From the NCBI GenBank assembly GCA_026983855.1, contig JALSTE010000453.1, forward strand, positions 1-11,141: a stretch of DNA of 11,141 nucleotides, read 5' to 3'. The translations under genes and the position numbers were made by a program. Within the stretch, counting starts at the first letter, position 1; every line of letters starts with the position of its first letter. The DNA is from Acidimicrobiia bacterium (GTDB lineage Bacteria > Actinomycetota > Acidimicrobiia > Acidimicrobiales > Poriferisodalaceae). A model generated the notes under the pieces. The model worked only from the letters and a program-made list of their open reading frames with translations. It was not told where the DNA came from and did not search any database. Positions 1-6,356 of the stretch are shown piece after piece.

Positions 1-144
1 CGCTCCGATGGCGGTGAGCGTCGTGGTGGCGACGACCATGGCTCCGAGGCGGCCCGCGGCGAAGGTCACCACGACGGTCAGAGGGATCACGGCGAGGATG
101 ACTGACCCGGCCGCGGCCTGAACCGCCGGCACCTCAGATCCCAT
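1..144 (-). CDS. N-terminus of an unidentified membrane protein (partial)
   Basis: Reading the minus strand from ATG at 144 gives 48 codons open to the window edge, so only the N-terminus is visible. It starts MGSEVPAVQAAAG and is then almost entirely hydrophobic: residues 12-30 could form one membrane span, and residues 33-48, after a short GRLG turn, begin a second. No family motif can be recognised in so short a piece. The same frame stays open upstream, so a start further up is possible, but no ATG or GTG lies between 145 and the preceding stop region. The gene lies 77 bp behind the gamma-glutamyl hydrolase on the same strand, so it may be the last or a later member of the amine-catabolism operon, for example a permease. 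That role rests on position only. No strong ribosome binding site precedes this ATG. Confidence 0.5.
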   Translation of the reverse strand, partial: MGSEVPAVQAAAGSVILAVIPLTVVVTFAAGRLGAMVVATTTLTAIGA

Positions 145-221
145 CGGTGGCGATCCCGACCCGGAGACCGGCAGTGTGCCGCCGATCTCCGGGTCGTCTG
201 CGTCCGGGCTCGGAGGTCCGC

Positions 222-932
222 TCAGGTGCGGCTGGACGCGGCGACCAGATTGCGGAACAGGGCCAGATGAGGCGGACGGTGACGGATCATCTCCGGATGC
301 CACTGAACCCCGAGTACGTCGGGGGCCCCCTCGATCTCGATGGCCTCGACCGTGCCGTCATCGGCCCGGGCCACCACCCGGACCCCACTCCCGGTGTCGT
401 CCACCGCCTGGTGGTGGAGGGAGTTGACCTCCAGCGCCGTCTCCCCCACCACCCGGGCCAGGAGGCTCCCGGGCTCGATCGAGACGCCGTGGGCGGTCTG
501 ATTCCACAACTCATTGCGGCTGTGTTCGGGCAGGTCCTGCACCAGGGTCCCGCCCAGGGCCGTGTTGAGGGTCTGGATCCCCCGGCAGATGGCCAGGGTC
601 GGGAGGTTCCGATCCACCGCCTCCCTCACCAGGGCGAACTCATAGACGTCCCGGTCAGGCTGGCTCTCACCCGTGGCCGGTTCGCGATCCCGCCCGTAGG
701 AGGCAGGATCGATGTCAATCCCGCCCGACACCAGGAGTCCGTCCACACGATCGAGCAGATCGGCGATGGCCTCGTCGTCGGACCCGTCCCCGATGGGCAA
801 CACGACCGGTGTCGCCCCGGCCTTCACCAGGGCCCTGACGTAGAACCGGTTCGACAGGTGCGAGGGCATCTGCGCATCGTGGATGGGCACCGTGGTGTAC
901 TCGGCGGTGATCCCTATGAGTGGGCGTGGCAA
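222..932 (-). CDS. Class I glutamine amidotransferase, gamma-glutamyl-GABA hydrolase (PuuD-like)
   Basis: From the TTG start the protein has 236 residues, near the usual ~250 for PuuD-type hydrolases. These cytoplasmic enzymes cleave the gamma-glutamyl bond of compounds such as gamma-glutamyl-GABA, releasing glutamate. Visible marks are LIGIT at the N-terminus, the LLVSGGIDIDP loop, the nucleophile elbow LAICRGIQ with Cys116, the NSLHHQ motif (His173/174), and GVQWHPE with His212 and Glu214 completing the catalytic triad. I chose TTG at 932 because GGAGG lies 7 bases upstream. A GTG at 968 would add 12 residues of non-conserved sequence and has no comparable site. The gene follows the synthetase-family ligase by 66 bp on the same strand, so the two probably make and break the same gamma-glutamyl bond. 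The family is clear; the exact substrate is inferred from the neighbour. Confidence 0.92.
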   Translation of the reverse strand: MPRPLIGITAEYTTVPIHDAQMPSHLSNRFYVRALVKAGATPVVLPIGDGSDDEAIADLLDRVDGLLVSGGIDIDPASYGRDREPATGESQPDRDVYEFALVREAVDRNLPTLAICRGIQTLNTALGGTLVQDLPEHSRNELWNQTAHGVSIEPGSLLARVVGETALEVNSLHHQAVDDTGSGVRVVARADDGTVEAIEIEGAPDVLGVQWHPEMIRHRPPHLALFRNLVAASSRT

Positions 933-939
933 CGTGCTG

Positions 940-944
940 CCTCC
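940..944 (-). promoter_or_regulatory. Ribosome binding site fixing the TTG start of the hydrolase
   Basis: GGAGG on the minus strand sits 7 bases before the TTG at 932-930. The GTG alternative at 968 has nothing like it. This site is the main reason for choosing a TTG start, which also places the first conserved residues (PLIGIT) four residues into the protein, as is usual for this family. Confidence 0.7.
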
Positions 945-998
945 GGTGGGGGTTCGGGGGTGGACCACGGGGGAGGACCGTGACCCGTGCTGGGTGGG

Positions 999-2405
999 CT
1001 ACAGGAGCTCGAAATACCGGGACATCTCCCAGGGGGTCGGGGACGTGGCCTCGGCGTCACCCCCGGTGGTGTGGAACATCAACCACTCGAACCGGCGGGA
1101 GCCGATCCAGTAGTCGATCACGTCCGAACCGAGTTGCTCCCGCAGCAGGGCATCCTCGGCCAGGGCGTCGGCGGCGGTGGTGATGGAGACCGGTAGGGCC
1201 TCGAAGCGGTCCGGAAGTCCCCAGGCCAGACCCTCGTGGGCCGGTGGTGGTTCCAGGGAGTGCTCCAGACCGGCCAGACCGCCGGCCAGAATGGCGGCGA
1301 TCATGTAATAGGGGTGGGCGTCGCCCCCCGCCACCCGGTGCTCGACCCGGGTGGCACCCGGTGAGGCGGACAGCACCCTCAGGGCGGTCGACTTGTTGTC
1401 CCCGGCCCAGGTCAGGTGGGTGGGCGCGGCCAGGAATCCCTGGAGACGTCGGAAGGAGTTGACCGTGGGGCTCATGAGCGAGACCGCTCCGGGCATGGTG
1501 GCCATCAACCCACCGATCCAGTGATCGAGGATCCGTGACCGGTTCCCCTCCTCCCCGGGGTCGAAGAAGACCGGTTCCCCGGTCTCGAGGTCGGACAGGG
1601 AGTGGTGGACGTGAAGACCGTTGCCGTACTCCTCGGTGACCCGGGACATGAACGTCACGCTTCGGTTCTGCTCGTGGGCCACCTCCTTGAACACCTCACG
1701 GGTGCGAACCAGGCGATCGGCGGCGGTCACGGGATCGACCGGAGCGAGGTTCAACTCGAACTGGCCCGGGGCCGCCTCGTCGTTCCACGCCTCCCAGACG
1801 ATTCCCATCTCGTCGAGGCGGGAGCACACGACCTCGAAGAAGGGGGCCATGCGGTGGTGGTTCTGGTGCAGATAGGCGACGGGGGCCTGCACGCCCACCG
1901 GGGTCAGCCCCCGCCAGTTGCGGCGCCGGGCCTCGGCGAAGGACTCCTCGAAGAGCTGACCCTCCAATTCGAAGGCGAACCTGGAGGCGTACCCCCGGTC
2001 GGCCAGCCTCCCGGCCAGGCTCCGGACCAGGGTGCGGCCGCACAGGGGCAGGGCTCTGCCGGCGGTGTCGGTGAAGTCGGCCATGCAGGAGGCCCATCCC
2101 CGACGCTCGGGAACCGGGGACAGGGTGGCCGGATCGGGTCGCAGGTGCACGTCACCGAGATTCGACGGCCGCCAGTCACCCCAGAAGCCCAGCGAGGGCG
2201 TGCCCCCCAGGTCGTAGCCGAACACGAACTCCGTCACCGCCGGACCCTTGGGGAGGGACCCCGAGAACTTCGAGCGGTGGAGCTGCTTGCCCAGGCTGAG
2301 CGGGTCGAGGGCCATTCCCTCGACCCTGATGATCGAGATCTCGTGGCGGTCCAGCCACTCCTCCAGGTCCGCACCGTCGGGGGCCACCGGGGCCTGGTCA
2401 GTCAT
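999..2405 (-). CDS. Glutamine-synthetase-family gamma-glutamyl-amine ligase (PuuA/GlnA3-like)
   Basis: This 468-residue protein belongs to the glutamine synthetase family and probably ligates glutamate to an amine or polyamine using ATP, as PuuA and actinobacterial GlnA3 do. The N-terminal beta-grasp part includes a PDPATLSPVPE segment (91-100). The catalytic barrel has metal/glutamate ligands in FELEG (E146, E148), E210 and APGQFE (E217), the GNGLHVHHSL motif (261-270), WAGDNKSTALR (333-343) and RVEHRVAGGDAHPYY (353-367). The end, WEMSRYFELL, resembles the PuuA-type C-terminus. No adenylylation-type tail is seen. Two spots differ from the common family pattern: DNK instead of DNR, and GDAHPY instead of ADxNPY. 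The ATG overlaps the previous stop by 8 bp (ATGACTGA) and has GGAGG 8 bases upstream, implying translational coupling. The PuuD-like gene downstream argues against housekeeping GlnA; the true substrate is not shown. Confidence 0.9.
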   Translation of the reverse strand: MTDQAPVAPDGADLEEWLDRHEISIIRVEGMALDPLSLGKQLHRSKFSGSLPKGPAVTEFVFGYDLGGTPSLGFWGDWRPSNLGDVHLRPDPATLSPVPERRGWASCMADFTDTAGRALPLCGRTLVRSLAGRLADRGYASRFAFELEGQLFEESFAEARRRNWRGLTPVGVQAPVAYLHQNHHRMAPFFEVVCSRLDEMGIVWEAWNDEAAPGQFELNLAPVDPVTAADRLVRTREVFKEVAHEQNRSVTFMSRVTEEYGNGLHVHHSLSDLETGEPVFFDPGEEGNRSRILDHWIGGLMATMPGAVSLMSPTVNSFRRLQGFLAAPTHLTWAGDNKSTALRVLSASPGATRVEHRVAGGDAHPYYMIAAILAGGLAGLEHSLEPPPAHEGLAWGLPDRFEALPVSITTAADALAEDALLREQLGSDVIDYWIGSRRFEWLMFHTTGGDAEATSPTPWEMSRYFELL

Positions 2406-3039
2406 CCTCGATACCTCCGAACATCCAGGCCAGGGCCCGGCCGGTCATGAGAGACAGGTCCCGCAGCGAGCCGCACACCCGCAGCTTGCCGTCCAGGACA
2501 TCCTGGGTGATGAGCGTCGAACCCGACATGGCGTTGACCAGGCGGTGGCCACTGCCGTGCAACTCCAGGACCGGCGGTTCATCGGCGACGGCGCCGAACG
2601 TCATCTCCGAGCCGTCGTCGGTGCACACCACCCGCACCGGACGGGGCATGTCGGGGGAGCGGAGGGCGAACTCCATGAACCTCTCCGCCTCGGACCGCCA
2701 GCTCCCCAGGGGAGGTTCGAGGAGCTTGGCCGCCGCCAGGGCCAGGCGGGGATGTCGGGCCGCTCCGCTCACCTTGGGTTTTGGTGGGTCGGGTTCGGCC
2801 ATCAGGTCGAGGTCGGCGGTTATGACCACGTCGGCTCCCGTCGACCCCCGCTGCACGTACACCCGGGAGTCCTCCAGGGTCACCGACACCGCCTGGGGGT
2901 CGTTGAGGGAACGCAGGGCGAAGGTGCCCCTGACCCCCCGGATTCGACCCTTGGTCCCCGGGGCGTCCAGTGACCTCCTCACCGTCCCGGCGATGATCAT
3001 GACCAGGGGTGTGGGATCCGGTTCCGTCACCACCTTCAT
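2398..3039 (-). CDS. SCP2-like (sterol carrier protein fold) protein with two tandem halves
   Basis: From ATG at 3039 the product has 213 residues. Two stretches resemble the SCP2 lipid-binding fold. The first, about residues 48-105, reads VSVTLEDSRVYVQRG, then ADVVITADLD, then HPRLALAAAKLL. The second, about 134-207, reads VRVVCTDDGSEMTFGA and ends with the family-like VLDGKLRVCGSL before a C-terminal helix. Such folds bind hydrophobic or CoA-linked ligands in the cytoplasm; neither a signal peptide nor a membrane span is visible. An in-frame ATG at 3126 would add 29 residues, but the inner ATG has GGAGGAG 5 bases upstream. The stop codon overlaps the ligase start, so this is likely a working partner of that enzyme, possibly binding its substrate or product. 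The fold call comes from sequence pattern alone and is moderate; the function is unknown. Confidence 0.6.
   Translation of the reverse strand: MKVVTEPDPTPLVMIIAGTVRRSLDAPGTKGRIRGVRGTFALRSLNDPQAVSVTLEDSRVYVQRGSTGADVVITADLDLMAEPDPPKPKVSGAARHPRLALAAAKLLEPPLGSWRSEAERFMEFALRSPDMPRPVRVVCTDDGSEMTFGAVADEPPVLELHGSGHRLVNAMSGSTLITQDVLDGKLRVCGSLRDLSLMTGRALAWMFGGIEDD
2414..2418 (-). promoter_or_regulatory. Ribosome binding site of the gamma-glutamyl ligase
   Basis: GGAGG on the minus strand lies 8 bases before the ligase ATG and inside the last codons of the SCP2-like gene. With the 8-bp stop/start overlap this suggests that ribosomes finishing the upstream gene feed the ligase. Confidence 0.6.
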
Positions 3040-3044
3040 GTGCG

Positions 3045-3051
3045 CTCCTCC
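3045..3051 (-). promoter_or_regulatory. Ribosome binding site of the SCP2-like gene
   Basis: GGAGGAG on the minus strand, 5 bases before ATG at 3039. It decides for the 213-residue form over the longer one starting at 3126, which would begin inside the spacer without such a site. Confidence 0.65.
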
Positions 3052-3080
3052 CCGGTAGCTGATCCCATTGATCTCCCCGG

Positions 3081-3092
3081 GGTCGATCGACC
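3081..3092. promoter_or_regulatory. 12-bp perfect palindrome upstream of the SCP2-like gene
   Basis: GGTCGATCGACC is a perfect palindrome in the 88-bp gap between the MFS stop (3128) and the SCP2-like ATG (3039), about 40 bp before its ribosome binding site. It could be an operator for an internal promoter of the ligase/hydrolase genes. No convincing -10/-35 pair was found beside it, and short palindromes occur by chance in GC-rich DNA. Confidence 0.25.
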
Positions 3093-3127
3093 GCCGGCCG
3101 TTCCGGGGCCTCGACCCGGGGGCCACG

Positions 3128-4357
3128 CTAATCGCCGTCGGCCCGTCCGCCCACTCCCGGGCGGTGGGGCCGGGTGAAGGGCACCGCGATCTGGACGAGG
3201 GTCATCATCAGGAGCACCGCTCCTCCGGCCACCAGCACCGTGCGCGACCCCGTGAAGCCCAGGGCCACCCCGACCACCAGGGGGCCGATCACCTGACCGG
3301 TCCGGGCCGTCGCCGTGTACGCACCCAGAACCGCCGCCCGCTCCCGGTCCGGGGCGTTGGAGGCGACGAGTTCCTGGGCCGTCGGGAGGGTCAGCCCCTC
3401 GGCCCATCCGTACACCAGGGCGGCCAGAACCATCACCCACAGGGCCGGGGCCAGACCCATGGCCACGTACGCCATCCCCATCAGCAGGGAACCACCGGCC
3501 AGCAGTCCCCGGGTGCCCAACAAGGTGCGAACCCGGTACAGGACGAGGGCGGCCACGGTGGACGTGAGCGACGGCACCGACGTGACGAGGCCCCGGTTGC
3601 GCGGTCCCAGGCCGAACGCCTGATCCAGGAACAACGGCAGGGTGGTGAGGAAGAGCCCGAAGATCAGGATGAACACCACCGCGGCGTAGATCGTCGACAG
3701 GGCCACCACCGGGCGGCGCAGTCCCTCGACCATCCCCCGGACCTGGTCGCCGACGGTCCTCACGTCGCCCACCCGGTGATGGGGCAGTCGCCACCACAGC
3801 AATGCCCCCACCAGGGGAGCCACGGCGAAGGGGGCGAACGCCAGGCGCCAGGTGGAGAGCTGGGTCAGGGTCCCCCCCAGGGCCGGGAACAGGGCCAGGC
3901 AGACGGTGATGACCGCCGTGTTGCGACCGATCAGACGGATGCGGTCCTCGCCCTCCCAGTGGTCGGTAATGAGCACCACCGACAGAGCGATCAGCCCCGA
4001 CCCGCCGATTCCCTGCACCAGCCGTGCCCCCAGCAGCATCGGCCACGACACCGAGAGTCCGGCCACCGCCCCGGCGGTGCCGAACAGGACCAGCGAGGGG
4101 ACTATCAGGGCCCGTCTCCCGAATCGGTCGGCCAGGATGCCGATCATGGGGGTGATGAGTATCGCCGGGGCCGGACCCACCGCCACCAGGATTCCGGCAT
4201 CGGAGGGGGACCGGCCGAAGTGATCCAGGATGTCGGGTATGGCGGCGACGATCAGGGTGTTCGACATCACCCCGGCGGCGCTGATCGAGAATATGAGCCA
4301 CACCCTGGGTCTGGTGGGCGGCCGGAGTCGGTTCCCGGGGTGAGGTTGGACAGCCAA
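3128..4357 (-). CDS. MFS transporter, drug:H+ antiporter-like
   Basis: A major facilitator superfamily inner-membrane carrier of about 409 residues, a normal length for a 12-span member. The loop between spans 2 and 3 has the signature GILADRFGRR (73-82). RLVQGIGGSG marks span 4, and LFPALGGTL followed by WR resembles motif C of the drug:H+ antiporter group. The second half repeats the pattern and ends in a short charged tail (RPHRPGVGGRADGD). The start is uncertain: TTG at 4357 leaves a short basic N-terminus before span 1, while GTG at 4303 begins right at the span (391 residues). A frame open up to 4594 would run into the divergent maf gene and is not credible. The gene heads the minus-strand run, 88 bp before the SCP2-like gene, so its cargo may be the amine handled there or the product. 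That is inference; the antiporter subgroup says little about substrate. Confidence 0.88.
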   Translation of the reverse strand: MAVQPHPGNRLRPPTRPRVWLIFSISAAGVMSNTLIVAAIPDILDHFGRSPSDAGILVAVGPAPAILITPMIGILADRFGRRALIVPSLVLFGTAGAVAGLSVSWPMLLGARLVQGIGGSGLIALSVVLITDHWEGEDRIRLIGRNTAVITVCLALFPALGGTLTQLSTWRLAFAPFAVAPLVGALLWWRLPHHRVGDVRTVGDQVRGMVEGLRRPVVALSTIYAAVVFILIFGLFLTTLPLFLDQAFGLGPRNRGLVTSVPSLTSTVAALVLYRVRTLLGTRGLLAGGSLLMGMAYVAMGLAPALWVMVLAALVYGWAEGLTLPTAQELVASNAPDRERAAVLGAYTATARTGQVIGPLVVGVALGFTGSRTVLVAGGAVLLMMTLVQIAVPFTRPHRPGVGGRADGD

Positions 4358-4401
4358 GGTGTCCCAGCCTGCCCCCTTCCCGACCGGTCCGCCAGATCCG
4401 C

Positions 4402-4420
4402 CCCGGGCCGGTGGCCCGGG
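4402..4420. promoter_or_regulatory. Perfect 8-3-8 inverted repeat in the divergent control region
   Basis: CCCGGGCC-GGT-GGCCCGGG is a perfect inverted repeat in the 98-bp space between the MFS start (TTG 4357) and the maf start (GTG 4456). It lies around the expected -35 zone of maf and upstream of the MFS operon, so an operator shared by both directions is plausible. A hairpin in an untranslated leader, or chance in GC-rich DNA, are the alternatives. No regulator gene is next to it in the window. Confidence 0.35.
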
Positions 4421-4442
4421 TGGCTTCACCCCCGCCCCCTGA

Positions 4443-4448
4443 CAGACT
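4443..4448 (+). promoter_or_regulatory. Possible -10 box of maf (leaderless)
   Basis: CAGACT ends 7 bases before the maf GTG, which would put the transcription start at or next to the start codon. It lies inside a small inverted repeat, GACAG-A-CTGTC (4441-4451). No good -35 hexamer is seen at 17-18 bp. No Shine-Dalgarno sequence precedes the GTG, which fits a leaderless mRNA. Confidence 0.35.
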
Positions 4449-4455
4449 GTCGGGT

Positions 4456-5073
4456 GTGAAGGAAACCCCTCCTCTCCATTACCTGGTGCTGGCCTCGGGA
4501 TCCCCCCGACGACGTGAACTCCTGGAGCGTTCCGGTCTGGCGATCGTCGTACGTACCACCGATGTGGATGAATCGATCCCCGCCGGGGAGGCACCCACGG
4601 ACCACGCCCGCCGCCTGGCCGTCCTCAAGCGCCGGGCGGTGCCGGTGGAACCGACCGAGGTGATCCTGGCCGCCGACACGATCGTGGAGTTCGGCGGTGA
4701 GGTCATGGGCAAACCCGAGGGTCCCGAGCAGGCGGCGGAGATGCTGCGTCGCCTGGCCGGACGCACCCACCGGGTGCACACCGCGGTGAGTGCCGCCCGG
4801 GGAACCCGCGAGGCGGAGATTCTGGTCACCACCGAGGTCACCATGGACTCCCTGACCGAGGCCACCATCGACTGGTACGTCCTGGGGGGCGAACCCCTGG
4901 ACAAGGCGGGTTCCTACGCCATACAGGGTCAGGCGGCGGCCTTCGTACGGTCGGTGAACGGAAGTGTCAGCAACGTCATCGGCCTTCCCCTGGTGGAGAC
5001 CTTCGGGATGCTGGAGGGGATCGGGGTGGACCTCGAGACCCTGCGCTGCGCCCCGCCCGGGGCCCCGGGATGA
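4456..5073 (+). CDS. maf: Maf family nucleoside triphosphate pyrophosphatase
   Basis: A 205-residue cytoplasmic Maf/HAM1-fold enzyme. The family hydrolyses non-canonical or pyrimidine NTPs (dTTP, UTP, modified nucleotides) to the monophosphate and pyrophosphate. Visible motifs are LASGSPRRRELL at the N-terminus (phosphate-binding SxSPRR), ILAADTIVEFGGEVMGKP in the middle (Asp general base and Lys-Pro), and the C-terminal block DKAGSYAIQGQ followed by SNVIGLPL. This block is most like the dTTP/UTP-type subgroup (YhdE-like). An upstream GTG frame at 4411 adds 15 non-conserved residues; GTG at 4456 sits directly behind a -10-like box and gives the usual length. The gene is divergent from the MFS operon. 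Its TGA overlaps the ATG of the dihydrouridine synthase (ATGA), so the two are co-translated. Confidence 0.95.
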   Translation: MKETPPLHYLVLASGSPRRRELLERSGLAIVVRTTDVDESIPAGEAPTDHARRLAVLKRRAVPVEPTEVILAADTIVEFGGEVMGKPEGPEQAAEMLRRLAGRTHRVHTAVSAARGTREAEILVTTEVTMDSLTEATIDWYVLGGEPLDKAGSYAIQGQAAAFVRSVNGSVSNVIGLPLVETFGMLEGIGVDLETLRCAPPGAPG

Positions 5074-6296
5074 GGAGCCCCCTCAACGAGGGGGTGGCCC
5101 CGGCCCGACCCGGTGAGTTCCCCCCGGTGCGGATCGGCGACCTGGAGCCCATCCAGCCGGTGATCCTGGCCCCGATGGCCGGGGTGACGGACGCCCCCTT
5201 CCGCTCCCTGTGCCGCCGGTTCGCCGAATCGGGCGCCGTGTCCGTGCCCGTGCCGTCGTCCTCCCCCTCCCAGACCGCCGGGCGGCCCACCGGGTTGTTC
5301 GTCGGTCAGATGGTGACGGCCCGGGCCCTGCTCGAGGCCAACACCCGGACCTGGCGGATGGCGGAGTTCGCCCCCGGGGAGTCCCCCCGCAGCATCCAGC
5401 TCTACGGAACCGACCCGCGGTACCTGGCCGAGGCCACCCGCCGCCTGGTCGACCTGGGCCGGGTCGACCACATCGACCTCAATTTCGGCTGCCCCGCTCC
5501 CAAGGTCACCCGACTGGGCGGGGGGGCGGCACTTCCGTACCGCCGACCGCTGCTGGCGGAGATGCTGCGGGCCACGGTGGCCGCCGCCGGCGAGGTGCCG
5601 GTGACGGTGAAGTTCCGCCTCGGGATCGACGACGATCACCTCACCTTCCTCGACACCGGCCGGATGGCCGAGGACGCCGGCTGCCGGGCCGTGGCCCTCC
5701 ACGCCCGCACCGCCGAGCAGCTCTACTCCGGTGAGGCCCGGTGGGACCGGATCTCCGAACTGGTCGGCCATGTCTCCATACCGGTGTTCGGCAACGGCGA
5801 CATCTGGGAGCCCTGGGACGCCCTGAGGATGCTGCGGGAGACCGGGTGTGACGGGGTGGTGATCGGCCGGGGCTGCCTGGGTCGACCATGGTTGTTCAGG
5901 GACCTGGCCGCCGTGTTCGGGGGCCAGATCCCGCCCGACCCACCCGGCCTGGTCCAGACGGTGCAGATCATGCTCATGCACCTCAGGGACATGGTCGCCT
6001 GGTACGGGGAGGAGTCCGCCGTCCGCCAGTTCCGCAAACACGCCATCTGGTACCTGACCGGTTTCCCGGTGGGAGGGGAGCTGAGGGCCGCCATCTCCCG
6101 CTTCACCAGCCCCGACGAACTCGAGGAGCTGCTCGGCGGCATCCGCGATGTCCCGTTCCCGGCCACCGCCCTGCGGACCCGACGGAGCCACAAGGGGGGA
6201 CCCCGCCCCGTCGCCCTGCCCGAGGGTTGGCTGGACGACCCCGACGACCTGACCCTCCCCACCCCCGGAGCCGACCGGATGGTCAGCGGGGGTTGA
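5070..6296 (+). CDS. dusB: tRNA-dihydrouridine synthase (DusB/Nif3-type)
   Basis: A 408-residue FMN- and NADPH-dependent enzyme that reduces uridines in the tRNA D-loop. The TIM-barrel start VILAPMAGVTDAPFRSLC (31-48) is typical. LNFGCPAPKVTRLGGGAAL (137-155) contains the catalytic Cys141. VTVKFRLG (Lys181), LHARTAEQLYSG (His211, Arg213), FGNGDI (240-245) and GVVIGRGCLG (262-271) supply the FMN and tRNA contacts. A helical C-terminal domain follows, with a polar tail. At residues 53-75 there is a Ser/Pro-rich stretch, SVPVPSSSPSQTAGRPTG, where relatives usually run straight from the first helix into the (L/Y)xVSEM strand. That strand here is LFVGQM, with Gln in place of the usual Glu. ATG at 5070 overlaps the maf stop; GTG at 5127 (residue 20) is the only reasonable later start. 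DusB is the likely subgroup. Confidence 0.92.
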   Translation: MRSPLNEGVAPARPGEFPPVRIGDLEPIQPVILAPMAGVTDAPFRSLCRRFAESGAVSVPVPSSSPSQTAGRPTGLFVGQMVTARALLEANTRTWRMAEFAPGESPRSIQLYGTDPRYLAEATRRLVDLGRVDHIDLNFGCPAPKVTRLGGGAALPYRRPLLAEMLRATVAAAGEVPVTVKFRLGIDDDHLTFLDTGRMAEDAGCRAVALHARTAEQLYSGEARWDRISELVGHVSIPVFGNGDIWEPWDALRMLRETGCDGVVIGRGCLGRPWLFRDLAAVFGGQIPPDPPGLVQTVQIMLMHLRDMVAWYGEESAVRQFRKHAIWYLTGFPVGGELRAAISRFTSPDELEELLGGIRDVPFPATALRTRRSHKGGPRPVALPEGWLDDPDDLTLPTPGADRMVSGG

Positions 6297-6319
6297 ACCC
6301 AACGCGGCTCACCCGGTGG

Positions 6320-6348
6320 TTCACTCCCCTGACCGGTGGGTCTACGCT
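6320..6348 (+). promoter_or_regulatory. Promoter of the K+ uptake genes
   Basis: TTCACT (6320-6325) and TACGCT (6343-6348) are spaced 17 bp apart and fit a housekeeping sigma promoter with an actinobacterial TANNNT -10 box. Transcription would begin about 7-9 bases later, at or next to the GTG at 6357, giving a leaderless ktrB mRNA. It lies in the 60-bp gap after the dihydrouridine synthase. Confidence 0.5.
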
Positions 6349-6356
6349 CGGTTCCC

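Noticed and set aside
1602..2450. Long open frame on the plus strand opposite the gamma-glutamyl ligase
   Set aside because: The ligase frame carries all glutamine synthetase motifs; the antisense product is low-complexity and matches nothing.
3040..3126. 29-residue N-terminal extension of the SCP2-like protein
   Set aside because: The inner ATG at 3039 has a strong GGAGGAG site at 5 bases; the extension has no supporting site.
3068..4459. Long open frame on the plus strand opposite the MFS gene
   Set aside because: The translation is His/Gln/Gly/Pro-rich with no fold signature, while the opposite strand gives a clear 12-span MFS carrier. It is a GC-rich antisense shadow.
4358..4594. N-terminal extension of the MFS protein up to an ATG at 4594
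   Set aside because: It would overlap the divergent maf coding region by ~140 bp and adds only Pro/Gly/Arg-rich residues before the first membrane span.
4929..6302. 457-codon open frame on the minus strand opposite maf-dusB
   Set aside because: Gly/Pro/His/Gln-rich shadow; the plus strand encodes a convincing dihydrouridine synthase.
6336..6356. GTG at 6336 as ktrB start
   Set aside because: It lies within the spacer of the proposed promoter, upstream of the likely transcription start.
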